DNA of 64,000 nt from Azoarcus sp. (GCA_031268195.1 JAIRXQ010000037.1:1-64000), one strand, 5' to 3'; counted from the first letter of the stretch, positions 10,219 through 18,600 are shown. Numbers and translations are program-made. Notes: generated from the sequence alone by a model not told the origin.

Positions 10219-11394
10219 ATGGAAATCGAACTCTGGTGGCTATTGGCGCTGCCGCTCTTTTTCGCTCTCGGCTGGCTTGCGGCGCGCATCGACATCCGGC
10301 AGGTCGTGCATGAATCGCGGGCGCTGCCGCGCTCCTACCTGAGCGGACTCAATTTCCTGCTCAACGAGCAGCCGGACAAGGCGATCGACGCTTTCGTCGA
10401 AGCGGTGCGCATCGACCCGCAAACGGCGGAACTGCATTTCGCCCTCGGCTCGCTTTTCCGGCGCCGGGGCGAAACCGACCGCGCCATCCGCATGCACCAA
10501 TTGCTGATCGACCGTGAGGACATCACCGAGGAACAACGCCTGCAAGCCCTGGGCGAACTGGGGCAGGATTTCCTCAAGGCGGGCCTGCTCGACCGCGCCG
10601 AAGCCGTTTTCCTCAAGCTCAAGGGCACGCGCATCGACAATGTGGCCGCCGATTACCTGCTCGAAATCTACCAGCAGGAAAAAGAGTGGGGCAAAGCCAT
10701 CGACATCGCCAATGACCTGCCCGAACACGAAAGCGTGTATTGGCAGCGCGAGGTGTCCAACTTTCATTGCGAACTGGCGATACGGGCGTTGGCCGACTCC
10801 CGCTTCGATGCGGTGGAATCGCACACTCAGCAGGCACTGGCGATCAGTCGAAAATGTGTGCGCGCAAGCCTCGTTCTGGGCGATCTGCGTGCCGCGCAAG
10901 GCCGCGACGAGGAAGCGCTGGACGTGTGGAAACGCATCGAAAGCCAAAACCCGGAGTATCTCTCGCTCGTGGCGCAACGCCTCCTCGACGCCTATGGGCG
11001 GCTGGGCAAAGTGGAGCAGGGCCATCTGCTGCTGCGCTCGTGGCTCGAACGCCATCCTTCGCTCGATCTGCTCGACGAACTGTTTCATTGGGAAATCGAA
11101 AAAGTCGGCCCGACCGCGGCCTACGAACTCGTGCGCGAGGAGTTGCGCCGCAACCCGACCCTGCTCGGTCTGGATAAATTGCTGGAAGCGGCCCTGCTGA
11201 CAGTGCCGCCGAGCTATCGCAACGACATCGAACTCGTCAAGCAGCTGATCCACGGCCATACGCGCCAGGTGGCGCGCTATCGCTGCGAATCCTGCGGCTT
11301 CAAGGCGCGGCAGTTCTATTGGCGCTGCCCGGCCTGCGGCGGTTGGGAAACCTATCCGCCGCGCCGTACCGAAGAGTTCGATCTCACGCCGTAA
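10219..11394 (+). CDS. lapB: Lipopolysaccharide assembly protein LapB (YciM)
   Basis: A 391-residue protein with an N-terminal membrane anchor ([18 protein letters not shown]), a run of TPR repeats from about residue 45 to 345, and a C-terminal rubredoxin-like metal site with two CxxC pairs (YRCESCGF and WRCPACGG). LapB is an inner-membrane scaffold that, in E. coli, directs FtsH to degrade LpxC and so tunes LPS synthesis. Length and domain order match the family. It is coupled to lapA, and ugd follows after a short gap. Confidence 0.95.
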   Translation: MEIELWWLLALPLFFALGWLAARIDIRQVVHESRALPRSYLSGLNFLLNEQPDKAIDAFVEAVRIDPQTAELHFALGSLFRRRGETDRAIRMHQLLIDREDITEEQRLQALGELGQDFLKAGLLDRAEAVFLKLKGTRIDNVAADYLLEIYQQEKEWGKAIDIANDLPEHESVYWQREVSNFHCELAIRALADSRFDAVESHTQQALAISRKCVRASLVLGDLRAAQGRDEEALDVWKRIESQNPEYLSLVAQRLLDAYGRLGKVEQGHLLLRSWLERHPSLDLLDELFHWEIEKVGPTAAYELVREELRRNPTLLGLDKLLEAALLTVPPSYRNDIELVKQLIHGHTRQVARYRCESCGFKARQFYWRCPACGGWETYPPRRTEEFDLTP

Positions 11395-11413
11395 TCACGA
11401 ATCACGAATCACG
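11393..11413 (+). repeat. Three tandem copies of AATCACG
   Basis: Three perfect 7-bp repeats sit between lapB and ugd, starting within the lapB stop region. This may be a slippage product or a small binding array; no function is assigned. Confidence 0.6.
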
Positions 11414-11434
11414 ACAGCACGCAGGGAGCAAGGC

Positions 11435-12760
11435 ATGAAAGTAACGGTCGTTGGAACAGGTTATGTCGGATTGGTGAGCGGTGCATGTCTGGCCGATGTC
11501 GGCAACGATGTGTTGTGCCTGGATGTCGATCCGGGAAAAATCCGCATTCTGGAATCCGGTGGCCTTCCGATCCACGAACCCGGCCTGCTGGAGATCGTGC
11601 GCCGTAACGTCAACGCGGGACGGCTCGCCTTTACCACCGATATCGAACGCGCGGCCCGCCACGGCCTCGTGCAGTTCATCGCTGTCGGCACTCCCCCGGA
11701 CGAGGACGGTTCCGCCGACCTGCAATACGTGCTGGCGGCGGCGAAGAACATCGGCCGCTACATGGACGACTACCGCGTCGTGGTCGATAAATCCACCGTG
11801 CCGGTCGGCACCGGCGACAAAGTGCGCACCGCCATTGCCGAAGCGCTGGCGGCCCGTGGCGCGCAGTTCGAATTCGCGGTGGTGTCCAACCCCGAATTCC
11901 TCAAGGAAGGCGCGGCGCTCGACGACTTCATGCGTCCCGACCGCATCGTGGTGGGGGCCGAGGACGCCCGTGCCATCGCCCTGATGCACGCGTTATACGC
12001 CCCATTCCAGCGCAATCATGAACGCCTGCTGGTAATGGACATCAAAAGCGCCGAACTCACCAAATACGCCGCCAATGCCATGCTCGCCACGCGCATCAGC
12101 TTCATGAACGAACTGGCGAACCTTGCCGAAACCCTGGGCGCGGACATCGAACTGGTGCGGCAGGGCGTGGGGTCCGATCCGCGCATCGGCTGGCATTTCC
12201 TCTACGCCGGTTGTGGCTACGGCGGCTCGTGTTTCCCCAAGGACGTGAAGGCGCTGGTGCGCACCGGGCACGATGCTGGGCACGATCTGCTGGTGTTGAG
12301 CGCCGTGGAAGAAGCCAACGATGCCCAGAAGCGTCGCCTCGTCGCCAAGATCACCGCCCGTTTCGGGGACAAGCTCGCCGGGTTGCGCTTCGCCCTGTGG
12401 GGACTGGCCTTCAAACCCAACACCGACGACATGCGCGAAGCGCCGAGCCGGGTCATTGTCGATGAACTCACGCGGCGCGGCGCCGACATCGTCGCTTACG
12501 ATCCGGTGGCGGTGAACGAGGCGCGTCGCGTCTTCGCGGACAGATACCCGACGCTTTCCTACGCCGCGCATCCAATGGACGCGGTCGCCGGGGCTGATGC
12601 GCTCGTCATCGTCACCGAATGGAAGGAGTTTCGCAGTCCTGATTTTGACGCCATCCGCGCTACGCTCAAACAGCCCGTCATCTTCGACGGTCGCAACATG
12701 TACGACCCGGCGGCCATGCGCCGGCACGGCATCGACTATCACGGCATGGGTCGGTGTTGA
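11435..12760 (+). CDS. ugd: UDP-glucose 6-dehydrogenase
   Basis: A 441-residue enzyme oxidising UDP-glucose to UDP-glucuronate, a precursor for surface polysaccharides. The N-terminal Rossmann motif [16 protein letters not shown], the KSTVPVGTG segment and the catalytic cysteine motif [13 protein letters not shown] near residue 255-267 are all intact. GCAAGGC precedes ATG 11435. It probably supplies the EPS cluster at 50-64 kb, although it sits far from it next to lapB and cysM. Confidence 0.95.
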   Translation: MKVTVVGTGYVGLVSGACLADVGNDVLCLDVDPGKIRILESGGLPIHEPGLLEIVRRNVNAGRLAFTTDIERAARHGLVQFIAVGTPPDEDGSADLQYVLAAAKNIGRYMDDYRVVVDKSTVPVGTGDKVRTAIAEALAARGAQFEFAVVSNPEFLKEGAALDDFMRPDRIVVGAEDARAIALMHALYAPFQRNHERLLVMDIKSAELTKYAANAMLATRISFMNELANLAETLGADIELVRQGVGSDPRIGWHFLYAGCGYGGSCFPKDVKALVRTGHDAGHDLLVLSAVEEANDAQKRRLVAKITARFGDKLAGLRFALWGLAFKPNTDDMREAPSRVIVDELTRRGADIVAYDPVAVNEARRVFADRYPTLSYAAHPMDAVAGADALVIVTEWKEFRSPDFDAIRATLKQPVIFDGRNMYDPAAMRRHGIDYHGMGRC

Positions 12761-12775
12761 TCGACCGGAGAAAAA

Positions 12776-13666
12776 ATGGATTACCCAACCCTCGAAGACT
12801 GCGTTGGCCAAACGCCGCTGATCCGCTTGAAGCGCATCGGCGCGGGTCGTAACAACGTCATCCTCGCCAAACTCGAAGGTAACAACCCGGCCGGCTCGGT
12901 CAAGGATCGCCCCGCCCTGTCGATGGTGATGCGCGCCGAGGCGCGCGGCCAGATCCGCCCCGGCGATTGCCTGATCGAGCCCACCAGCGGCAACACCGGC
13001 ATCGCATTGGCGATGGCCGCCGCCATTCGCGGCTACCGTATGATCCTGGTGATGCCCGAGAACCAGAGCATCGAGCGTCGCCAGACCATGCATGCCTTTG
13101 GGGCCGAACTCGTCCTCACGCCCAGGGAAGGCGGCATGGAGATGGCGCGCGACGTGGCCGCGAAAATGCGTGACGAGGGCAGGGGCATCATCCTCGATCA
13201 GTTCGCCAACCCCGACAATCCACTGGCGCATTACGAGACGACCGGCCCGGAGATTTGGCAGCAGACTGGCGGCACCGTCACCCATTTCGTCAGCGCGATG
13301 GGCACCACCGGCACCATGATGGGCGTCTCGCGCTATCTCAAGGAACAAAACCCCGCCGTGCGCGCCATTGGCTGTCAGCCCGCCGAGGGATCGCAGATCG
13401 CGGGCATTCGCAAGTGGCCGCCGGAATACATGCCCAAAATCCACGACGCCAGCCTCGTCGATCAACTCGAATACGTGAGTCAGGGCGACGCTGAGGAAAT
13501 GGCCCGCCGCCTCGCGCGCGAAGAAGGCTTGTTCGTGGGCGTCTCGTCGGGCGGCGCCCTGCATGTGGCGCTGCGGCTGGCCGCCGGACTCGAAAACGCC
13601 GTCATCGCCGGTATCGTTTGCGATCGCGGCGACCGTTACCTCTCCACCGGCGTCTTTCCGGCCTGA
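12776..13666 (+). CDS. cysM: Cysteine synthase B (O-acetylserine sulfhydrylase)
   Basis: A 296-residue PLP enzyme that makes cysteine from O-acetylserine and sulfide or thiosulfate. The PLP lysine lies in NPAGSVKDRPAL near residue 43, and the substrate loop TSGNTGIALA and the phosphate-binding GTTGTMMG are present. The short C-terminus and the GCQPAEGSQIAGI region favour CysM over CysK. It lies 15 bp after ugd and 8 bp before the exonuclease gene, so the three are probably co-transcribed. Confidence 0.94.
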   Translation: MDYPTLEDCVGQTPLIRLKRIGAGRNNVILAKLEGNNPAGSVKDRPALSMVMRAEARGQIRPGDCLIEPTSGNTGIALAMAAAIRGYRMILVMPENQSIERRQTMHAFGAELVLTPREGGMEMARDVAAKMRDEGRGIILDQFANPDNPLAHYETTGPEIWQQTGGTVTHFVSAMGTTGTMMGVSRYLKEQNPAVRAIGCQPAEGSQIAGIRKWPPEYMPKIHDASLVDQLEYVSQGDAEEMARRLAREEGLFVGVSSGGALHVALRLAAGLENAVIAGIVCDRGDRYLSTGVFPA

Positions 13667-13674
13667 GCATCATC

Positions 13675-14469
13675 ATGACATCAGCGCTGATCTTCGATAT
13701 TGAAACCATTCCGGACATCGCCGGCCTGCGCCGTCTCCACGAACTGCGCGAAGAAAACATTTCCGACGCGGAAGTCGCCGAACTCGCCTTTCAGCGCCGC
13801 CGCGCCGCCACCGGCAGCGACTTCATGCCGCATTACCTGCAACGGGTGGTGACGATTTCCTGCGCCCTCTACCGTCCCGGCCAGTTCCGCATCTTCTCGC
13901 TCTCCGAACCCGACAGCAGCGAAGGCGGCATCATCCAGCGTTTCTTCGACGGCATCGAAAAATACACCCCGCAACTCGTCTCCTGGAACGGCGGCGGCTT
14001 CGATCTGCCCGTGCTGCACTATCGTGGCCTCATCCACGGCGTCACCGCGCCGCGCTACTGGGATCTCGGCGGCGGCGATTATTTCGATTCGCGCGAATTC
14101 AAGTGGAACAACTACATCAGCCGCTACCACATGCGGCATCTCGATTTGATGGATTTGCTCGCGCTCTACCAACCGCGCAACAACGCTCCCCTCGATGATC
14201 TCGCCAAGCTCATGGGCTACCCCGGCAAACTCGGCATGGACGGTTCCGCCGTCTGGAGCGCGTGGCAAGAAGGCCGCATCGCGGAGATTCGTGATTACTG
14301 CGAAACCGACGTAGTCAACACCAGTTTGGTCTACCTGCGCTTCCTCAAGATGCGCGGCGTGCTGGATCAGGAAGGTTGGGGGCGTGAAGTGGCAATGGTG
14401 CGCGAGACGTTGGAGAAGATCGACGCGAAGCACTGGCGGGAGTTTCTGGCGGCGTGGCCCGACGCCTGA
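13675..14469 (+). CDS. 3'-5' exonuclease, DnaQ-like (predicted PolB-associated exonuclease family)
   Basis: A 264-residue protein with DEDDy exonuclease motifs: FDIETIPD (ExoI) at the N-terminus, SWNGGGFDLPVL (ExoII) near residue 105, and YCETDVVNT (ExoIII with the Tyr) near residue 205. It resembles stand-alone exonuclease domains of family B polymerases and would trim single strands in repair or RNA processing. The track opens at 13618; ATG 13675 gives the usual start just before the first strand. Its 3' end abuts the accessory island. Confidence 0.9.
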   Translation: MTSALIFDIETIPDIAGLRRLHELREENISDAEVAELAFQRRRAATGSDFMPHYLQRVVTISCALYRPGQFRIFSLSEPDSSEGGIIQRFFDGIEKYTPQLVSWNGGGFDLPVLHYRGLIHGVTAPRYWDLGGGDYFDSREFKWNNYISRYHMRHLDLMDLLALYQPRNNAPLDDLAKLMGYPGKLGMDGSAVWSAWQEGRIAEIRDYCETDVVNTSLVYLRFLKMRGVLDQEGWGREVAMVRETLEKIDAKHWREFLAAWPDA

Positions 14470-14495
14470 CGCCTGACGCCGAACCGCTGCTAGTG

Positions 14496-14831
14496 CCGGT
14501 GATTGCCTGCCCATCCACGGATTTTCGAAAATTCCTTGAAATTTTTGCAAAAGACGAAACGGTTCAACGTGCCTTTACGAATATCCCACTGCCAGGCAAC
14601 TATGTCGACACAAGGGCTTGGCCTGAGCCGATAAGTGTTTTATATGTGCGGAATGACCGGCAAGGCACATTTCCTGTTTTCAAGGAACAGGGATATGCCA
14701 TCAGTGTCGGAACGTCCAACCGCCATGCCGAGATAAAAGTGAAAGGTCAAGATTCAGGTTATTGGGTGAACTATCTTTTCAGCAGAGGCGCTTGCTGGAG
14801 ATTAGTATTCATTAATGACCAATCCACTTAA
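14496..14831 (+). pseudogene. Partial duplicate of the secreted two-domain protein (single domain, no signal peptide)
   Basis: The reading from about 14496 (ACPSTDFRKFLEIFAKDETV) to TAA 14831 is almost identical to the last domain of the protein at 15894-16781. Its first 45 bp match the start of domain 1 of that gene (CCTGCCCATCCACGGATTTTC) better than domain 2. The copy therefore looks like a domain 1/domain 2 recombination product. There is no signal peptide. The ORF opens at a GTG (14454) that overlaps the exonuclease gene. It is probably an inert fragment, unless it serves as a recombination donor for the intact gene. Confidence 0.75.
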
Positions 14832-14837
14832 CGGATG

Positions 14838-15188
14838 GCAAGTTTTGCCCTGGGCGGCAGGCGCTTGTGCCCAGTAAAGCACCAGATAGAACTGGCTGCC
14901 GCGGTTGGTCGAGTTCGCTGGTGCGGCGCGAAAGCGATTTGTCTTCGTCGAGCTGCTTGCCGGTAGCTTCGCGCGGACGATAGCCGTCGAGCCATAACAC
15001 CGCAGTCATACCGGATTGGCAGCGCGAGTGGCGAGTTTCACCCCGCCGTGGAATCGCCGCGCCCTTGGCTTGGCACATGCGCAGATGTCGCCTTCTTCGA
15101 CGTTCTGCGACAACAGCATTTCGCCGTTGGCGAGATCGACGATGTTGGCTATGCCGTCTACGGTACTTTCACCCGAATCAATCAATGA
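14838..15188 (-). pseudogene. icd: Decayed monomeric NADP-isocitrate dehydrogenase gene
   Basis: On the minus strand three frames together recover pieces of monomeric isocitrate dehydrogenase in the right order: VDGIANIVDLANGEMLLSQN-VEEGDI, then CQAKGAAI and AVLWLDGYRPREA, then NRGSQFYLVLYWAQAPAAQ. YRPREA is joined directly to TGKQLDEDKSLSRR, so an internal segment of well over 100 codons is missing. Several frameshifts are present. The gene is dead, and its remains lie between the partial duplicate and the Fur-box promoter. The family assignment is from recognised motifs, not a search. Confidence 0.75.
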
Positions 15189-15211
15189 TATAAAAATATT
15201 TCCAAAGCCTA

Positions 15212-15251
15212 TTGACATTTTAAAAATCACAAATGATAATCATCATCATTT
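15212..15251 (+). promoter_or_regulatory. Sigma70 promoter overlapped by a Fur-box-like palindrome
   Basis: TTGACA (15212-15217), 17 bp, GATAAT (15235-15240) is a near-consensus promoter. AAATGATAATCATCATCATTT (15231-15251) is an imperfect palindrome that closely fits the ferric uptake regulator consensus (GATAATGATAATCATTATC) and covers the -10 element. Fur with iron would be expected to block it. It lies 49 bp before the first secreted-protein gene. Confidence 0.75.
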
Positions 15252-15278
15252 ATTATTCACTTGGCTTTTATAATTAAC

Positions 15279-15441
15279 TTCACATACGGAGCAAACAACT
15301 ATGGCACACCATATCGCATCAAAAGTTCGTTGCACAATTCAGGCGACAGTTTTCTGGGCAACGATGTTCATTGCTGTTTTCGCTTTGCTCACCCTGACGG
15401 CGGGCAGTCATGCGTCCGAGAATGACGCGCCAGAAAACCCC
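15279..15441 (+). repeat. Signal-peptide module, copy 1 of a 163-bp direct repeat
   Basis: This stretch and 15872-16034 are aligned without gaps and nearly identical. They cover the ribosome-binding site, start codon and entire signal peptide, then homology stops sharply. The second copy is listed separately. Confidence 0.85.
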
Positions 15442-15870
15442 GACATAGAACGCGGCATGACCATGCGAAATGAAATTGTCGAGTTTGTCTTGGCGGAATA
15501 CGGAGATCGCCAATGGGGTATGCAAATTGACTTTACCCATTTAGTGGAAAAATATATCAAAATCGGAGATGATTTTGAGTCCACCAAAGAGCTTCTTTCA
15601 AAAAACGGGTTTAAAGTACACGATGATAAAGGACTCAAAGAATACATGACGGACACAGTGTACGGTCCAAACGGACGAAAAATAGTCAGAGCAAAACACA
15701 ATACTTATCGTGTCTTTGCCGCTTATAAAATGAAATATCCAATGAAATGGACAAAGCCACTTTACAAGTTTAGATATTATGATTGGAAGCTTCAAATATT
15801 TCTCGGACGCAGCCCTGAATCAGAGCGAGTAGATAGGCTATTAGCGGTAGCCAACCTCAGGGCATTTTAA
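15301..15870 (+). CDS. Secreted protein of unknown function, candidate immunity protein
   Basis: A 189-residue protein with a signal peptide (MAHHIASKVRC, then a hydrophobic ATMFIAVFALLTLTA core and a likely cut after HAS). The mature part of about 140 residues is basic, has no Cys, and includes HLVEKYIKIGDDFESTKELL and NGFKV. I do not recognise it with certainty. Its signal-peptide module is nearly identical in DNA to that of the next gene while the mature parts are unrelated, a pattern seen when domains are swapped behind a fixed leader. CGGAG precedes the ATG, and a Fur-box promoter lies upstream. Neighbours suggest a periplasmic partner or immunity role for the M23-like protein; that is inference. 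Confidence 0.75.
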   Translation: MAHHIASKVRCTIQATVFWATMFIAVFALLTLTAGSHASENDAPENPDIERGMTMRNEIVEFVLAEYGDRQWGMQIDFTHLVEKYIKIGDDFESTKELLSKNGFKVHDDKGLKEYMTDTVYGPNGRKIVRAKHNTYRVFAAYKMKYPMKWTKPLYKFRYYDWKLQIFLGRSPESERVDRLLAVANLRAF

Positions 15871-15871
15871 T

Positions 15872-16034
15872 TTCACACACGGAGCGAACGGCTATGGCAC
15901 ACCATATCGCAGCAAAAGTTCGTTGCACAATTCAGGCGACAGTTTTCCGGGCAACAATGTTCATTGCTGTTTTCGCTTTGCTCACCCTGACGGCGAGTAG
16001 TCAGGCGTCCGAGAATGACGCATCAGAAAACCCC
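15872..16034 (+). repeat. Signal-peptide module, copy 2 of a 163-bp direct repeat
   Basis: Partner of 15279-15441 at an offset of 593 bp. Differences are scattered single bases (for example CACATACGGAGCAAAC against CACACACGGAGCGAAC). The repeat would allow exchange or deletion of the intervening mature domain by recombination. Confidence 0.85.
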
Positions 16035-16781
16035 GCCTGCCCATCCACGGATTTTCAAAAATTCATTGAAATTTTTGCGGAGGATGAAGCGGTTCAAAGG
16101 CATTTTACGAAAACGCCTTTGATTGTTCTGGACATCGAACAGGACGCCAAGCCCAGGCCAATACAAATCATGGACATGCAGGATTATCAGCGCATCGGCT
16201 TCCCCATTTTTCCATCTTCCCAAGAGAGAGCAAAACGTTCGCTTATATTCCGGGTGAGCGGCATATCGGGTATCAATGCGGAAGCGGTCACCTACCACCT
16301 CACAAACAACGGAGAACATCTCACAGAAAATAGGACTGTGTTTTATCGCTTCAGCAAGGATACGTGTTGGCGGCTTGTGTCCATCGATTACTCCATGCGA
16401 GATGAACGAGCGCAGACTGCCACGGGCGCGGAAACAGACTCCAAGTCAACAGTCCCATGTCCGTCCAGAGATTTCAAAAAATTTTTTGCGATTTTTGCAA
16501 AAGACGAAACGGTTCAACGTGCTTTTACGAATATCCCACTGCCAGGCAACTATGTCGACACAGAAGCTTGGCCTGAGCCGATAAGTGTTTTATATGTGCG
16601 GAATGACCGGCAAGGCACATTTCCTGTGTTCAAGAAACAGGGATATGCCATCAGTGCCGGAACGTCCAACCGCCATGCCGAGATAAAAGTGAAAGGTCAA
16701 GATTCAGGTTATTGGGTGAACTATCTTTTCAGCAGAGGCGCTTGCTGGAGATTAGTATTTATTAATGACCAATCCACTTGA
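15894..16781 (+). CDS. Secreted two-domain repeat protein, candidate periplasmic immunity protein
   Basis: A 295-residue protein with a signal peptide like its upstream neighbour's, then two homologous domains: residues about 45-165 (CPSTDFQKFIEIFAEDEAVQ ... CWRLVSIDYS) and 185-295 (CPSRDFKKFFAIFAKDETVQ ... CWRLVFINDQS). Each has one Cys near its start and one near its end, fitting a disulfide in the periplasm. From memory the pattern resembles small secreted proteins found beside polymorphic toxins in Neisseriaceae and Moraxellaceae; this was not checked. It lies 23 bp after one secreted gene and 51 bp before the M23-like gene, all under the same Fur-box promoter. An immunity role is inferred, not shown. 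Confidence 0.75.
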   Translation: MAHHIAAKVRCTIQATVFRATMFIAVFALLTLTASSQASENDASENPACPSTDFQKFIEIFAEDEAVQRHFTKTPLIVLDIEQDAKPRPIQIMDMQDYQRIGFPIFPSSQERAKRSLIFRVSGISGINAEAVTYHLTNNGEHLTENRTVFYRFSKDTCWRLVSIDYSMRDERAQTATGAETDSKSTVPCPSRDFKKFFAIFAKDETVQRAFTNIPLPGNYVDTEAWPEPISVLYVRNDRQGTFPVFKKQGYAISAGTSNRHAEIKVKGQDSGYWVNYLFSRGACWRLVFINDQST

Positions 16782-16832
16782 ATATTGATGGAAAATCGAC
16801 ATCCAACCTTCTAACTACACAGGAGATGCAAA

Positions 16833-18260
16833 ATGCCACTTCAGGACGCAATGAATACTATCCTCCCGCCGATAAACGGGATTAACCCTCATATCACATC
16901 TAATGCCAATGGTTCAATTAACGATTTTAACAACCCACGAGATAATCATCCTGGAGGGATACATAGTGCAATTGACATAAATTATCAGGGAGGAACGGTC
17001 TCACCCTTAAATCAAGGGCACCCACCAATCTACTCTCCCGTAAATGGAACAGTCGAAGCTGTTGCTGGAGGCGATGGTACTTATGGAACAGTTCGCATTC
17101 AAGATGGAGAAGGAAATGTGCATTCATTTCTCCATACAGATACACAGACCGTCTATGTAGGACAAACTATACACGTGGGTGATCAAATTGGAACTATGGG
17201 CGGCAGAGGGCCTATGGGGTCTAATCAATATGCACCACATGTCGACTATAATATAAAAGACCCAAATGGTCAGCGTATTGATCCGGCAGTTTGGTGGGAA
17301 GATCACGAACCTTCACCGCCCGAGCCAAATCCAGACTCTGGATCAAACCTCGCCCCGGATACCCCATCGGACAGTCCGGACAATTCGCCGGATGCCTCGA
17401 TCAATCCGCCAGAGAGCCTAAACAGTCCACCGGGAGGCGTGGCCTCTGCCGGTCTGCTGGGTTCCTTGTTGGGCGGCCTTGCCGGTCTGATCAAGGGCGC
17501 GTCTTGGGGATCGCAGCTACCGTCCTTATCCGACTCCAACGATTCGCTGGGAGGCTCGGTCTCCAGCGGCGGTTTGGGCGATCTGTTGGGCGCTCTGCTG
17601 AATAGCATTTCCAGCCTGCTCAAGAGCCTTTCACGGAGTTCACAGCCGCCAGCCACGTCAGCGGTTCTTGGTGATTCCGGCGATTCCGGCGATTCCGGCG
17701 ATTCCAGCGATTCCAGCGATTCCAGCGATTCCAGCAATTCTAGCAATTCCAGCAATTCCGGTGATTCCGGCAATCCGGACAGTCATGGTGACGCAAGCAG
17801 TGCAGGCAGCCATTCGACCGGGGGCGGCTCCTATTTTGCCCCGATATCCGACGTCACCGGCTTTCCGCCGTCATTGGACGAACCGTATTATTTTCCGGAA
17901 GTGCCAAGTGACAATTGGCAAGACTTTACACCACCAGCGCTCGGTACGATACAAGCAGTTCCTTTACGAGACTCGGACGGCAATTACATTCTCGATGATA
18001 ACGGCATACCTATCTCTGAATTTCCCGTCCTTGATGTAACCGGCACCCGACTGGAGGATGATTATTATCTGTTTGAAGAAAATACACCCGCTGCGCAAGA
18101 TACCTTCTGGAACGAAAGCGGCAGTTATCCGCCCGCTGGTCCGGCTAATAATAGTTGCATGTCTTGTGGTTGGGATCCGAGCGTGGGCGGGTATGGTGAT
18201 GGTATTGGAATTTGTCTTTGGAATGATTACAGCTGCGGGGATGGAAATTGCGCCTGCTGA
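16833..18260 (+). CDS. M23/LytM-like peptidase-domain protein with Ser-Asp repeat linker and Cys-rich tail
   Basis: A 475-residue protein starting at ATG 16833 behind AGGAGA. Residues about 40-155 resemble an M23 (LytM) zinc endopeptidase: GGIHSAIDINYQGG gives H...D, FLHTDTQ the active-site His, VGDQIGTMGGRG the next turn, and YAPHVDYNI takes the place of the usual PHLHFEI, so the last zinc His is Asp. A Gly/Ser/Pro-rich region follows, then (G/S)(D/N)S repeats at about 280-315. The last 34 residues hold six Cys (CMSC ... CAC). No signal peptide is visible, so export would need another route. A cell-wall-cutting antibacterial protein paired with the upstream secreted genes is a fair hypothesis. 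A surface or storage protein is the alternative. Confidence 0.75.
   Translation: MPLQDAMNTILPPINGINPHITSNANGSINDFNNPRDNHPGGIHSAIDINYQGGTVSPLNQGHPPIYSPVNGTVEAVAGGDGTYGTVRIQDGEGNVHSFLHTDTQTVYVGQTIHVGDQIGTMGGRGPMGSNQYAPHVDYNIKDPNGQRIDPAVWWEDHEPSPPEPNPDSGSNLAPDTPSDSPDNSPDASINPPESLNSPPGGVASAGLLGSLLGGLAGLIKGASWGSQLPSLSDSNDSLGGSVSSGGLGDLLGALLNSISSLLKSLSRSSQPPATSAVLGDSGDSGDSGDSSDSSDSSDSSNSSNSSNSGDSGNPDSHGDASSAGSHSTGGGSYFAPISDVTGFPPSLDEPYYFPEVPSDNWQDFTPPALGTIQAVPLRDSDGNYILDDNGIPISEFPVLDVTGTRLEDDYYLFEENTPAAQDTFWNESGSYPPAGPANNSCMSCGWDPSVGGYGDGIGICLWNDYSCGDGNCAC
17670..17768 (+). repeat. 9-bp coding minisatellite (about 11 units)
   Basis: Eleven units of the form (g/a)gcgattcc lie in frame inside the M23-like gene and encode Gly-Asp-Ser, Ser-Asp-Ser and Ser-Asn-Ser. 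Unit gain or loss keeps the frame, so linker length could vary between strains. Confidence 0.9.
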
Positions 18261-18430
18261 CGACATCCTCCCAACCCGGACAAATCCCGCCGGGAAATAG
18301 CACTCGCTGCGCGTGCGGCGAAAGATCGCCGCTTGGGACGACGAGTTCCTCGCCAGCCTCATCTCTTCATAAGCGTCGGACTCGTCAAGCAGCGCTCACC
18401 CGATTGTCCTGCCGGAAATACCGGGGCGGC
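18261..18430 (+). other. Gap between the M23-like gene and tRNA-Val
   Basis: No complete gene is seen. A short open reading ending KIAAWDDEFLASLISS before TAA at about 18372 could be the tail of a lost gene. The base composition returns to GC-rich, so this is likely the right edge of the island. No clear terminator for the M23-like gene was found. Confidence 0.3.
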
Positions 18431-18458
18431 TTGACAAAGCGCCGCCTGCCTCTATAAT
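18431..18458 (+). promoter_or_regulatory. Consensus sigma70 promoter of tRNA-Val
   Basis: TTGACA - 16 bp - TATAAT, perfect hexamers, with the tRNA starting 14 bp downstream of the -10 element and a C-rich discriminator. Confidence 0.85.
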
Positions 18459-18472
18459 CCGCCCCTCTTAGC

Positions 18473-18549
18473 AGGCGCGTAGCTCAGTTGGTTAGAGCAC
18501 CACCTTGACATGGTGGGGGTCGTTGGTTCGAATCCAATCGCGCCTACCA
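18473..18549 (+). tRNA. tRNA-Val (anticodon GAC)
   Basis: A 77-nt cloverleaf: acceptor AGGCGCG/CGCGCCT, D-arm GCTC/GAGC, anticodon stem CCACC/GGTGG with loop TTGACAT, T-arm with GGTTCGAATCC, and encoded CCA. It has its own strong promoter and terminator. It sits between the M23 island and the tae4/tai4 pair; tRNA genes are common integration sites. Confidence 0.97.
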
Positions 18550-18600
18550 GCCATTTGCGCCAACCAGCCATTTGGCCCGGATCGCATCAGGAAGCCTCAG

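Noticed and set aside
17670-17768. CRISPR-like array
   Set aside because: Units are 9 bp, contiguous, in frame and coding; there are no spacers.
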